From assembly GCA_964640125.1 (NCBI GenBank), contig CAZXGG010000004.1, positions 1 through 64,000 on the forward strand: 64,000 bases of DNA, in the 5' to 3' direction. This DNA is from G020353115 sp964640125. GTDB taxonomy: Bacteria > Bacteroidota > Bacteroidia > Bacteroidales > VadinHA17. Each line of letters starts with the position of its first letter. Positions within the stretch are counted from its first letter, which is position 1. This document shows, piece by piece, positions 8,392 through 16,391 of this stretch. The notes beneath the pieces were generated by a model. The model ran no database searches and was not told the origin of the DNA. It was given only the letters and a program-made list of their open reading frames with translations. The translations under genes were made by a program, and so were the position numbers.

Positions 8392-8903
8392 TTTTTTCCC
8401 TCTTTCTTTTCGGATAAAACAAAGGAATGACCGGGCTTCCATTCACCGTCCTGGAATCGGTACCATTGATCAAGCAGTTTACCTTCTTCGGTCAATTCAA
8501 AACTGTTTTTAAACTCGATTTTGTCATCAGGGAAAGTGGCATAACCATACATGAGAATTTTTCCATTTTCCTCTTTTACATAACCGTGTAAAAAGTTCCC
8601 ATTGCTGCTTATGGAAAACAGTCCTATTTCCTGTTTGTCAGAATCCCAAAAAAAGTATGCTTCGGTTACAAAATTGATTTTAATTATCTCAGTGGTTTGT
8701 TTTACAGCTTTCCCTTCCCATATCACGTTCCACCTGCAGTGTCTCATAACTCCTTCACCAAGTTGTGGCATTTCCGCCTGCCAGGTCTTATTGGTAAGGG
8801 GCTCCAGTAAAGTTAAGTATTCATCAAGTTGTTGCCCGTAAAGCCCGGGAAAAGGGATGCAGGTTACTAAAATTGCATTAAGAATAACATAAACTATTTT
8901 CAT
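8388..8903 (-). CDS. Exported lipocalin-like protein of unknown function
   Basis: A 171-residue protein with a signal peptide ending near LYGQ. The mature part starts LEPLTNKTWQAEMPQLGEG and alternates beta strands such as WEGKAVKQTTEIIKINF, EAYFFWD and LHGYVKEENGKILMYG. The size, strand pattern and 'how much of the compound remains' type opening resemble DUF1579-like or other calycin folds. I cannot assign a named family. Its stop overlaps the start of the LVIVD gene by four bases. It lies 30 bases after the C1 protease gene. Its lysine-rich end (SEKKEGKK) is probably an unstructured tail. Confidence 0.65.
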   Translation of the reverse strand: MKIVYVILNAILVTCIPFPGLYGQQLDEYLTLLEPLTNKTWQAEMPQLGEGVMRHCRWNVIWEGKAVKQTTEIIKINFVTEAYFFWDSDKQEIGLFSISSNGNFLHGYVKEENGKILMYGYATFPDDKIEFKNSFELTEEGKLLDQWYRFQDGEWKPGHSFVLSEKKEGKK

Positions 8904-8933
8904 GACTGGCTTCCATTTTATACGTATCAGATT

Positions 8934-9719
8934 TCACTTCAATATCATCTTTTTTGGATTGAATAAACCATACACAAACCAGAAATCGTCAATGCCGCAT
9001 TCTCCATAGGCGATGTTAAAATAGCCGTTCTCCCCCCATTTTTCACCCCATGAATTACGGCAGATCCAGTATCCACCGTTCTTGACTTCTGGATCGTCTT
9101 GCCAACCTACAACAACCACCCAGTGACCACCCTGTTCTTTTGAGATCCCGTCATGGATATACACGCCATTTGTATATCGATCCAGGTCCTCAAAAAATAT
9201 CATATTGGTAGCTATAGGGCCGTATTTTATAACAGCTTGCTGGATCGTTTTCTTTTTTTCAGCCAGGGGCAATTTATCGGTAACTACAGAATGATATTCC
9301 GAAAGGATATAATCCGGAGGGGCATCCGGTATTTGATCTGTTGTTCTATCCTGGTAAGGAAGTCGTGTCTCGAGAACCAGACCATTTTCAACCATATATT
9401 TCAATGCATTGACAGAGGAGATGCCACTGGGGACCCAATCCTGTGAACCATTGATGATTTGTTGTTCAGACAGATCTACTGTTTTACCGGTTTCTTTCTT
9501 GATCAGGGCTTCAAAAACCGCAACACCTGCAAACACACCGCAGGAACCCAGATTCATTTGATGTTTGACAGGTGTCATAATTCCATTTTCACGCCAGTCA
9601 AAATGTTTCGGGATGGTCTGCAATTCATTTGAATGATTGCTCTTTAAAGCATCAGAGGCTGTTTGTGAATACACAGATAAACAGAGCAGTAGAAAAATAC
9701 AAGTTGCAAAATATTTCAT
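8934..9719 (-). CDS. C1 (papain-family) cysteine protease, exported, without prodomain
   Basis: A 261-residue protein with a signal peptide (MKYFATCIFLLLCLSVYSQ). The papain fold is complete: PKHFDWRENG, then VKHQMNLGSCGVF with the oxyanion Gln54 and catalytic Cys60, GGHWVVVVGW with the catalytic His, and CRNSWGEKWGENGYF with the catalytic Asn. A glycine follows the catalytic Cys where papain has Trp. Only about 17 residues separate signal and mature domain, so the inhibitory I29 prodomain is missing. The start at 9719 is chosen because it begins the signal peptide; the ATG at 9752 directly abuts the ankyrin gene's stop and adds eleven uncharacteristic residues. It probably acts in the periplasm or outside the cell. 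Its target is unknown. Confidence 0.85.
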   Translation of the reverse strand: MKYFATCIFLLLCLSVYSQTASDALKSNHSNELQTIPKHFDWRENGIMTPVKHQMNLGSCGVFAGVAVFEALIKKETGKTVDLSEQQIINGSQDWVPSGISSVNALKYMVENGLVLETRLPYQDRTTDQIPDAPPDYILSEYHSVVTDKLPLAEKKKTIQQAVIKYGPIATNMIFFEDLDRYTNGVYIHDGISKEQGGHWVVVVGWQDDPEVKNGGYWICRNSWGEKWGENGYFNIAYGECGIDDFWFVYGLFNPKKMILK

Positions 9720-9752
9720 GACTTTAAAATGCGTCTCGGGTTCATTAATCAT

Positions 9753-10610
9753 TCATTTTCTGTAGATGGTATACGAGCGCCGGATGAATGACAATTGGGC
9801 ATTCAGGATGTTGTCATCCTCATCCCTGGTGAATATCAGGGTCCATGGTGCCTGCTTGAAATAGAAGAAGTCCCTGGCTACGGGGTAGATCTCATCGGGT
9901 CCGAACTCCATGACCTTCAGCCGGTCTCCCTCCCGCCATATTTCGAGCAGCAGATAATCTCCGATATAATACTTACCAATATATTCGTCCAGCTCTGCAT
10001 TTGATAGTTTGACGGCCTTTGGCTTTTTAAAATAGAGATGTTGCGGATACCTTCCGGTGTTATCCTGGACATTGAAGGGAAGCCCTCTGCTACGCAGGAG
10101 TTCAATTATGTTATCATGTCCGCTACGGAAGGCATAGTGCATGGCGGTCCAGCCTTCTTCCGTTTTTATCATCGGGTCTGAGCCCTGATCAAGCAGATAC
10201 TCCACCACATGAATATTGCCTCGCCAGATGGCAGTGTGCAGTTCAGTCATGCCCCATTGATTCTGGACGTTGAGGCTGGCTCCTTTTTCGACCATCCGTT
10301 TGATGATCTCGACGTTATCGTGATGGGCAGCCCAGTTGAGTGGTGCGCCACCATCTCCGCCCTGAATGTTCAAATCAGCTCCTTTTTCAATTAAAAAATT
10401 GGCAACATTCCAGTGTGCACGCATGCAGGCCCAGTGAAGGGCAGTGTAATGCTCCTCGTCAGTTGCATTCAATTTCGAGGGGTCCTGTACAAGAATCGTT
10501 TTTACCGTATGCAGATCCCCGTTCTTTGCAGCTTCCACAATCGGCTCTGCCGATGCATACGATGATATCAAAACACCGAAAAGAAAGGTGACAAGAATGA
10601 TTTTTTTCAT
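9753..10610 (-). CDS. Exported ankyrin-repeat protein
   Basis: A 285-residue protein with a signal peptide (MKKIILVTFLFGVLISSYASA). Residues ~25-185 form about five ankyrin repeats: EHYTALHWACMRAHWNVANF, GGAPLNWAAHHDNVEIIKRM, GMTELHTAIWRGNIHVVEYL and GWTAMHYAFRSGHDNIIELL. The C-terminal ~90 residues (ELDEYIGKYYIGDYLLLEIW and following) are beta-rich, resembling the DUF3471-like tail seen after beta-lactamase-like domains, and they end in RRSYTIYRK. Ankyrin repeats bind other proteins, so this could be a partner of the secreted protease encoded directly downstream. That link rests only on gene order. It starts 7 bases after the preceding PD40 gene ends. Confidence 0.82.
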   Translation of the reverse strand: MKKIILVTFLFGVLISSYASAEPIVEAAKNGDLHTVKTILVQDPSKLNATDEEHYTALHWACMRAHWNVANFLIEKGADLNIQGGDGGAPLNWAAHHDNVEIIKRMVEKGASLNVQNQWGMTELHTAIWRGNIHVVEYLLDQGSDPMIKTEEGWTAMHYAFRSGHDNIIELLRSRGLPFNVQDNTGRYPQHLYFKKPKAVKLSNAELDEYIGKYYIGDYLLLEIWREGDRLKVMEFGPDEIYPVARDFFYFKQAPWTLIFTRDEDDNILNAQLSFIRRSYTIYRK

Positions 10611-10617
10611 GGCATTT

Positions 10618-11532
10618 TTATTTTAATACTTGAGATTTTATCTCAACAATGATTTTTGATGACACCCAGAATATTCTGAGATCCCCTTTCTCGCCATAGT
10701 TTCTGTTAAAGAAAAGATATTTGCCATCAGGCGTCACATCTGGACATAACTCATGCATTTCCGAATTTATTTGGGTTCCCATGTTTATAGCTTCAGTCCA
10801 ATTTCCCTGGGGGTCTTTGAAGCAAATAAAAAGGTCTGCATACCTGAGGTCACCCCCAAATCTGCTAAATATCATGTAGCTTTCGTTGGGTGCAATATAG
10901 GGAGTGCTTTCATAATGTTCTGTGTTAATGGCTGCACCCATTTTCCTGACTGTATTATATTTTTCTTTCTGGGGTAGTGCAACATAGATATCACCCCCTG
11001 CACTGAAATAGAGGTTCCCGTTCGATGCAACGGAGACCTGCCAGTGCAAAGGATAAGAATTTACAACGGGACCAAGCGGTTTTGGTTTTCCCCAACTATT
11101 GTTTTGCCGGTCGACATACCAGATGTTTTCACCTTCCCCTTTTTTCCCTCCCTCAATGGATTCCCGGGAGGTAAAAAACAGTTTTTTACCATCCGGAGAG
11201 AATGTTGCATTACCAGTTCCAAAGTGCGACTTAAAAGAGACCTCGGCCGGTTTTGTCCATTGATTGTTTTCAATCTTCATGCACAGGATATTTTGTACTT
11301 CTTCCATAAGATCCCAGTACATTTCCCGGCCGTCGGGAGATATAACAAGTGCTCCATGGACTTCTGTCTTAAAAATTTCAGGAGCGAATAATTGAGGGGT
11401 CATCCCGGGTGGATTCTGGCCAAGGTAGGGACCTTTGAGAACCGGGAAATGATGGAATTGCTCCTGAGCTTGAGAAATCGCAGTTGAAATGATGAATAAC
11501 AGTAAAAGACAAAAAATTTCTTTTATTTTCAT
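10618..11532 (-). CDS. PD40 beta-propeller protein, exported
   Basis: A 304-residue protein with a signal peptide (FCLLLLFIISTAISQAQ). It has the family opening GPYLGQNPPGMTPQLFAP, PD40 blades (ISPDGREMYWDLM, FSPDGKKLFFTSRES, ASNGNLYFSAGGDIY, IAPNESYMIFSRFGG, VTPDGKYLFFNRNYG) and the closing motif LRIFWVSSKIIVEIKSQVLK. It contains a blade, DLFICFKDPQGNW, shared with the paralogs. In place of FAPGIVST it reads FAPEIFKT, so it is the most divergent of the four at that site. It lies 12 bases after the large PD40-TPR-PD40 gene. No enzymatic motif is seen. Confidence 0.82.
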   Translation of the reverse strand: MKIKEIFCLLLLFIISTAISQAQEQFHHFPVLKGPYLGQNPPGMTPQLFAPEIFKTEVHGALVISPDGREMYWDLMEEVQNILCMKIENNQWTKPAEVSFKSHFGTGNATFSPDGKKLFFTSRESIEGGKKGEGENIWYVDRQNNSWGKPKPLGPVVNSYPLHWQVSVASNGNLYFSAGGDIYVALPQKEKYNTVRKMGAAINTEHYESTPYIAPNESYMIFSRFGGDLRYADLFICFKDPQGNWTEAINMGTQINSEMHELCPDVTPDGKYLFFNRNYGEKGDLRIFWVSSKIIVEIKSQVLK

Positions 11533-11544
11533 GATAAATCTCCT

Positions 11545-13905
11545 TTATTTCAGTTCATCTGATTTCAATTCTTTAATGAATATAGCATCCACCCAACAGA
11601 TATTACCTCCCGATTCAAAAAACAGATATTTCCCATCGGGTGACAGATAAGGTATATGATATTTTCCACCAAGGTCATATGCCTGGCTCCAGGTACCATC
11701 TGTATTACGAAAACTGACAAAAGTACTTTCGACCCGGTCAAAGAGCATGAAACTACCATCCGGTGCTATGCTTGCATGAGCTTCCCATTCATCAGAATTT
11801 ACACCACCCACCACTTTTATTGGTTCTGAGAAGATTGTACCGTTGAGTGACATTTGAGCAATGTCTTTATCGGTGGTTTGATCCCTTTCTGTAGTAAAAT
11901 AAAATATCCGAAAATCGATGGTTGTCAGGCAGTATGCATCTATAAAAAACCGGGGTTCACCCCATGTATCACCTGATCTGTCAGCAATCCATGAGCCCTG
12001 ACGTGTTTCTTTTTTCTGGTTATTCATCCGGTAGAAGATCATGTATTTTCCATCCGGTGTGATGAAAGGAGAAATATCGCGAAATACACCCGAGAATTCA
12101 ACCACCTGTGGTTCACTCCAGATGCTGTCTTTTTCCCTTGTCATCCAGATTGCCCAGTTGGAACCGATATCCGATGTTTCGGACCGGCCAAAGTAAAGTT
12201 CTTTACCATCCGGTGTCCAGGCGCATCCCATCTCAACATGGTTATTCGTAGATACAATTCCGGGAGCAAAAACCTCTGGTGTGGTTCCCGATGGTTTCTG
12301 TCCGAGGTAGGGACCTGTAAGGAGGGGGAAAGTATTTTTCTGCTTTTGTTTTTTTTCTTCCTGAAGTCGTTCCAACAGTTGTGAAACATCACCTACACTA
12401 GGCCTGATTTCCAGTGACTTTTTACAATTTTTAATGGCTTCATCCAAATCTCCCATCTTACGATAAATCCGGGCAAGACTGTAATAAGCCCATGGATCTT
12501 CCGGAAATTTCTCAACAGTAAACTGAAGCACGGACAGCGCATCCTGGGTTTTATCCGGATAGAGAGTAAAGAGGTAGCCAAGAGAGGAGAGAGCCTCACT
12601 GAGATTGAAATTGGGATCTTCCGAATCCAGTTCTTCAAAAATATTAAAGCTTTTAGAAACATGACCATTCATGGCGCAGATGCAAGCATAACCTTCTTTG
12701 ATCATGAGGTCTTTCGGCAGCATTTCATAAAGGGCTGAACAAAACAGATCAGCATCCTCAGTCTTGCCTTCATTCAGCATGATATCCGTAAGGGAAAGAA
12801 GCTCATACGAAGGGAAATAGGTGCTGTCCCTTTGATCCGAATAGAGTGCATTCAAAGTATTGACGGCATCCTGGATGCCATTTTCAAAGTACTCATCTTT
12901 GATGATCTCTGCGGCATTCTGTTTGGTGAAAACAACGTTTCTCAGGTTGTTGATGAATGAGAAGTCGACCCAGTAAAGATCGGCATCTTCCTCTGGTTCC
13001 TGACCGGACTGCCATCCGGTTTCACCTTTGTCGATTTCAGTTTTCCTTCCGCTAATGAAGAAAAAATATTTCCCGTCGGGAGTTCCGTTAGCGCACAGAT
13101 CAAAACTGGATGTATTGTAAGGACATCCCAGATTTAAAGGTGATGTCCAGCTCCCATCCTCTTTGCGGAAGCAGATATAATTGTCACTGTTTCCAAAGCC
13201 ACCGGGTCGGGATGATCCAAAAATAAGGAAGCTTTCATCCGGTGCAATGTAGGGATCATATTCAATAAAATCTGTGTTAACTGGCCAGGGGAGACGTTCT
13301 GCTTCCTGGTACTGTCCATTGACACAGCGGCTGAACCATATATCATCTCCCTGAGTTCCTGGCCGGTTCCATGTAAAAAAGTAAACCGTACCATCTGCTG
13401 TTGCCGAAGGATAGGCTTCACCGTATTCTGAATTGGCAGGCTCCGGCAAAGAAACCGGCTCTGTCCAACCCGAACCGCTCCATTCAATGGTCCAGATGTT
13501 ATCATCTTCAAGAGTATCTCCCGGATGAGTCAGGTTTCCCGAATGGAAGTAAACCTTCTGTCCGAGGGGGCCTGTTGTATAATTAGGATGTCCCTGCAAT
13601 TCTTCAAATGGCGCCCTTTGAGGCTTTGTCCAATGCCCATCTTTTTCAAAGGTGTAATATGTTTCGTGTCCCTTTTCTGTACCGGTGGAAAAAACACATA
13701 CCCGTGCTTCCTGCAAAAAAGCGATATAGCTCTGGTCATAATGTGTGGATATCAGTCCGGGTGCGAAAATTACCGGATTTATTCCAGGAGGAGGTTGACC
13801 AAGATAGGGGCCTGCTAATCGGGTAAAGTCATCTCTTTTAGCACATCCACAACACATAGAGATGCACAATAAAACAAATGCAGCAGATCTTGTTTTTATT
13901 TTCAT
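11545..13905 (-). CDS. PD40-TPR-PD40 fusion lipoprotein
   Basis: A 786-residue protein. The N-terminus (AFVLLCISMCCGCAK) has a lipobox-like CCGC, so it is probably lipid-anchored. The first PD40 propeller (about residues 28-330) opens with LAGPYLGQPPPGINPVIFAP. The middle (about 335-515) is helical with TPR-type repeats, best seen in DPWAYYSLARIYRKMGDLDE. The second propeller (about 525-786) opens with LTGPYLGQKPSGTTPEVFAP and closes with GNICWVDAIFIKELKSDELK. The N-terminal propeller ends in a similar YWVDFSFINNLR motif before the TPR part, so the protein reads as two complete family members joined through TPRs. The gene sits between single-propeller paralogs. It may organise a complex at the membrane, which is inference. 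Confidence 0.82.
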   Translation of the reverse strand: MKIKTRSAAFVLLCISMCCGCAKRDDFTRLAGPYLGQPPPGINPVIFAPGLISTHYDQSYIAFLQEARVCVFSTGTEKGHETYYTFEKDGHWTKPQRAPFEELQGHPNYTTGPLGQKVYFHSGNLTHPGDTLEDDNIWTIEWSGSGWTEPVSLPEPANSEYGEAYPSATADGTVYFFTWNRPGTQGDDIWFSRCVNGQYQEAERLPWPVNTDFIEYDPYIAPDESFLIFGSSRPGGFGNSDNYICFRKEDGSWTSPLNLGCPYNTSSFDLCANGTPDGKYFFFISGRKTEIDKGETGWQSGQEPEEDADLYWVDFSFINNLRNVVFTKQNAAEIIKDEYFENGIQDAVNTLNALYSDQRDSTYFPSYELLSLTDIMLNEGKTEDADLFCSALYEMLPKDLMIKEGYACICAMNGHVSKSFNIFEELDSEDPNFNLSEALSSLGYLFTLYPDKTQDALSVLQFTVEKFPEDPWAYYSLARIYRKMGDLDEAIKNCKKSLEIRPSVGDVSQLLERLQEEKKQKQKNTFPLLTGPYLGQKPSGTTPEVFAPGIVSTNNHVEMGCAWTPDGKELYFGRSETSDIGSNWAIWMTREKDSIWSEPQVVEFSGVFRDISPFITPDGKYMIFYRMNNQKKETRQGSWIADRSGDTWGEPRFFIDAYCLTTIDFRIFYFTTERDQTTDKDIAQMSLNGTIFSEPIKVVGGVNSDEWEAHASIAPDGSFMLFDRVESTFVSFRNTDGTWSQAYDLGGKYHIPYLSPDGKYLFFESGGNICWVDAIFIKELKSDELK

Positions 13906-13918
13906 GATGTGGACTCTT

Positions 13919-14875
13919 TTATTTCAATGCTTTCTGCTTGAGATCATTGATGATTTGTGCATCAACCCAGTAGATATTACCCGGACCATCTTCAATGGGT
14001 TTTTGATTTAGTGATGACGGGCGGTTACTATTGAAAAACAGGTACTTGCCATCGGGAGTTACACAGGGATATTCATCCTTGAAGGCAGAGTTTATCGCGG
14101 GTCCCATGTTCCTGGGTACTGTCCAGGTTCCATCACGGTTACGAAAGCAAATAAATAGATCAGACCGACCCTGACCTCCGCGGAATGAAGAAAATATCAG
14201 AAAACTTTCATCCGGAGCGACAAATGGGCAATGATCGGGTGCTGAACTATCGACAGTATTAAGGTTTATTGCTGTTGTGTATACTCCTGCCACTTGTGTT
14301 GCGCAAAAGATATCAGTTGACTGATTGGATGTTCTTGCGGTAAAGTACAAGTTCCCGTTTGCTGCCAGAGATCCACAACTATTGCGTGGACTCATATTGA
14401 TATATTCATCAAGGTGTTTTGGATTACTCCACCCTTCAGAATTTCTCTCAACCATCCAGATATCACCCTTTCCTCTGGAAAGAGGTTCACCTCCTTGTTC
14501 AGTGGGACGATCTGAGGTAAAATAAATCCTATTCCCATCAGGAGACATCACCGGGTACAGGTAGTTGTAGTCATCACAGAAAGGAGCTATGCTGGGTTCA
14601 GACCATTGATCACCAACTCTTTTTGAAAAGTAGATTTTTTGCGGGAACATTCGCCCAAACCAAACCTCTTCCCCATTAGGTATAAACAGGGCAGCACTAT
14701 GCTCCCTGCAGGTTGAAATGATTCCCGGTGCAAAAATCTCCGGTTTAGTGCCTGGTGGTTCCTGGCCTAAATAAGGACCTGCCAATTCCAGAAGATCCGA
14801 TTGCTGGGAGTGCCCAGAAGATACAGATAATAACAACAGGAAAACCAGGAGAATGATCGAAGGGAATTTCGTCAT
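13919..14875 (-). CDS. PD40 beta-propeller protein, exported (first gene of operon)
   Basis: A 318-residue protein with a signal peptide (IILLVFLLLLSVSSGHSQ). The family opening GPYLGQEPPGTKPEIFAPG begins at residue 33. Blades include FIPNGEEVWFGRM, MSPDGNRIYFTSDRP, AANGNLYFTARTSNQ, VAPDESFLIFSSFRGG, SDLFICFRNRDGTW and VTPDGKYLFFNSNRP, and the closing motif is GNIYWVDAQIINDLKQKALK. It is the promoter-proximal gene of the ten-gene operon, with a Bacteroidota -7 box 17 bases upstream of its ATG. The next gene follows after 13 bases. Similar single PD40 proteins are widespread in environmental Bacteroidota, but I know of no established function. Confidence 0.82.
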   Translation of the reverse strand: MTKFPSIILLVFLLLLSVSSGHSQQSDLLELAGPYLGQEPPGTKPEIFAPGIISTCREHSAALFIPNGEEVWFGRMFPQKIYFSKRVGDQWSEPSIAPFCDDYNYLYPVMSPDGNRIYFTSDRPTEQGGEPLSRGKGDIWMVERNSEGWSNPKHLDEYINMSPRNSCGSLAANGNLYFTARTSNQSTDIFCATQVAGVYTTAINLNTVDSSAPDHCPFVAPDESFLIFSSFRGGQGRSDLFICFRNRDGTWTVPRNMGPAINSAFKDEYPCVTPDGKYLFFNSNRPSSLNQKPIEDGPGNIYWVDAQIINDLKQKALK

Positions 14876-14891
14876 TTTTGCCTGCAGTTTA

Positions 14892-14899
14892 CAAACATA
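14892..14899 (-). promoter_or_regulatory. -7 promoter box for the ten-gene export operon
   Basis: On the minus strand this reads TATGTTTG, an exact TAnnTTTG box, 17 bases upstream of the first ATG (14875). No TTG lies at the ideal 19-base spacing; the nearest candidate is CTG at about 22 bases. No further box was found in the short gaps inside the operon, so this is likely the main promoter. Confidence 0.5.
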
Positions 14900-15045
14900 A
14901 TTAACGCCTTACGTCATATTCAGCCACAACATAAACAATCCAGGTCCTGTCAAGGATTTCGTTTCACCGCTACGAGAAAAAAGAAGTCAAATTCAAATGT
15001 ACAAAATATTTTTAATGTATGATTTATAACTATTTGGGAAAATGA

Positions 15046-15071
15046 TTAATCGTTAAAATGTTAAACGTTAA
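15046..15071. repeat. AT-rich inverted repeat in the 14900-15249 gap
   Basis: TTAATCGTTAA and TTAAACGTTAA flank AATG, forming a near-palindrome with a 4-base centre. The surrounding gap has no gene. It also holds an AGGCCA/TGGCCT stem at 15121-15144 and a CCTCC/GGAGG repeat-like segment at about 15165-15245 that resembles worn intergenic repeats. The inverted repeat could bind a regulator of the operon ~150 bases away, or it may mean nothing. Confidence 0.3.
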
Positions 15072-15247
15072 TTGTAGGTGAATAAATCCATCTTTAAAAT
15101 CCTATTAACCAATAACAGAAAGGCCATAAATTCCTCTGTGGCCTCTTCCGTGGACTGCGTCGACTGTAGCCCGTAGTAGATTTAGCGAGGTTTGGTAAGT
15201 TCTATATGAATCAACAACCCTCCTTCGCCAAGGCTACGGAGGGCGGA

Positions 15248-15323
<76 letters not shown>

Positions 15324-15335
15324 AATTTCAGATTG

Positions 15336-15343
15336 CAAAATTA
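15336..15343 (-). promoter_or_regulatory. -7 promoter box for tRNA-Ala
   Basis: The minus strand reads TAATTTTG, fitting TAnnTTTG, 12 bases before the 5' end of tRNA-Ala. The -33 position has CTG at 18-base spacing rather than TTG. The position relative to the tRNA is right for a stable-RNA promoter. Confidence 0.5.
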
Positions 15344-15581
15344 AAAAAAAATCTGATTTTTCAGGAAAAAGGTGGATGGGAAGTGATCATCCATCTTTAG
15401 GTACGATTTTTGCGTATTATTTACTGGAGTGTTACTTTAACTGATCCCTGTTTGTTATTTCATTGCATTCAGGGAAGAGGCTCTATTTGGACAAAAAGAA
15501 GAATTTATCCATTCTTTTCTCTTTTTGTTTTGAAAATATTGTGAGAATTCCTTATTTTTAGAGGCTTAAAATTAAACAAAA

Positions 15582-16271
15582 ATGGAACTGAAAAAAACCG
15601 ATCAAGCTAACCTGGAAAAAAGTAAAGGGGTATTCTTTCAGTTGGGGTTGGTTATCGTATTGTCTCTTGTACTGATAGCCTTCGAATGGACCAGCACGGG
15701 TTTATCAAGGAATGAATTTGATATTGGAGGTGCTGAAGACGTTGAAGAGGAGATCATCCCCATCACGCGTCAGGAACAACCTGAACCAGAACGGCCACCC
15801 GAGCCACCCAAGGTGACAGAAATCCTTAACATCGTTGAAGATGATGTTGAAATTGAGGATGAATTGATCCTGGAAGATACCGAGATCGATATGGAAACAG
15901 AGGTTGAGATCATCGACTTTGTGGTTGAAGATGAGGAGGAGGAAGAGGAAGCACCGATTTTCTTTATCGTTGAAGATATGCCAAGTTTCCAGGGGAAGGG
16001 ACAGGAAGGTTTCAGGGAGTGGATCGCTAAAAACCTCAGGTACCCGGAAATTGCTGCTGAAAACGGAATTAGCGGAAGGGTGTTCGTCCAGTTCGTAGTG
16101 GAACCGGATGGAAGTGTAAATAAAGTTGAGGTGGTTCGTGGTGTCGATCCCGCCCTGGATAAGGAAGCCATACGCGTCGTCTCTGCCTCACCCAAATGGG
16201 CACCCGGAAAACAGCGGGGTAAACCGGTGAGGGTGGCGTATACTTTCCCAATCGTCTTTGTCCTTCAGTAA
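15582..16271 (+). CDS. TonB-family energy transducer
   Basis: A 229-residue protein. The N-terminus is cytoplasmic, followed by one membrane segment (GVFFQLGLVIVLSLVLIAF, about residues 16-35). A short proline stretch (PEPERPPEPPK) and a strongly acidic linker (about 85-130, with a run of glutamates) span the periplasm. The C-terminal TonB domain (about 140-229) has FREWIAKNLRYPEIAAENG, GRVFVQFVVEPDGSVNKVEV and a closing PVRVAYTFPIVF. The family passes proton-motive energy to outer-membrane TonB-dependent receptors. No exbB or exbD is adjacent. The very acidic linker replaces the usual Pro/Lys-rich one, which is common in Bacteroidota. A clear terminator follows. Confidence 0.88.
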   Translation: MELKKTDQANLEKSKGVFFQLGLVIVLSLVLIAFEWTSTGLSRNEFDIGGAEDVEEEIIPITRQEQPEPERPPEPPKVTEILNIVEDDVEIEDELILEDTEIDMETEVEIIDFVVEDEEEEEEAPIFFIVEDMPSFQGKGQEGFREWIAKNLRYPEIAAENGISGRVFVQFVVEPDGSVNKVEVVRGVDPALDKEAIRVVSASPKWAPGKQRGKPVRVAYTFPIVFVLQ

Positions 16272-16292
16272 TCCGAAAACAGATGAACTGAG

Positions 16293-16318
16293 CCCTGATC
16301 ATTTGGTCAGGGTTTTTT
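16293..16318 (+). terminator. Rho-independent terminator after the TonB gene
   Basis: The hairpin CCCTGA/TCAGGG (loop TCATTTGG) is followed directly by six T's. It lies 21 bases after the TonB stop codon and well before the next gene. Confidence 0.85.
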
Positions 16319-16391
16319 GTTCTACTTTTTCATTATGATATTTATCCATTTATGGTTAATTTAGTTGTCAGGAAGTAAAAAACTATCAATC

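Noticed and set aside
15121..15144. AGGCCA/TGGCCT stem as a terminator for tRNA-Ala
   Set aside because: It lies over 100 bases past the tRNA and lacks a T run in the needed direction.
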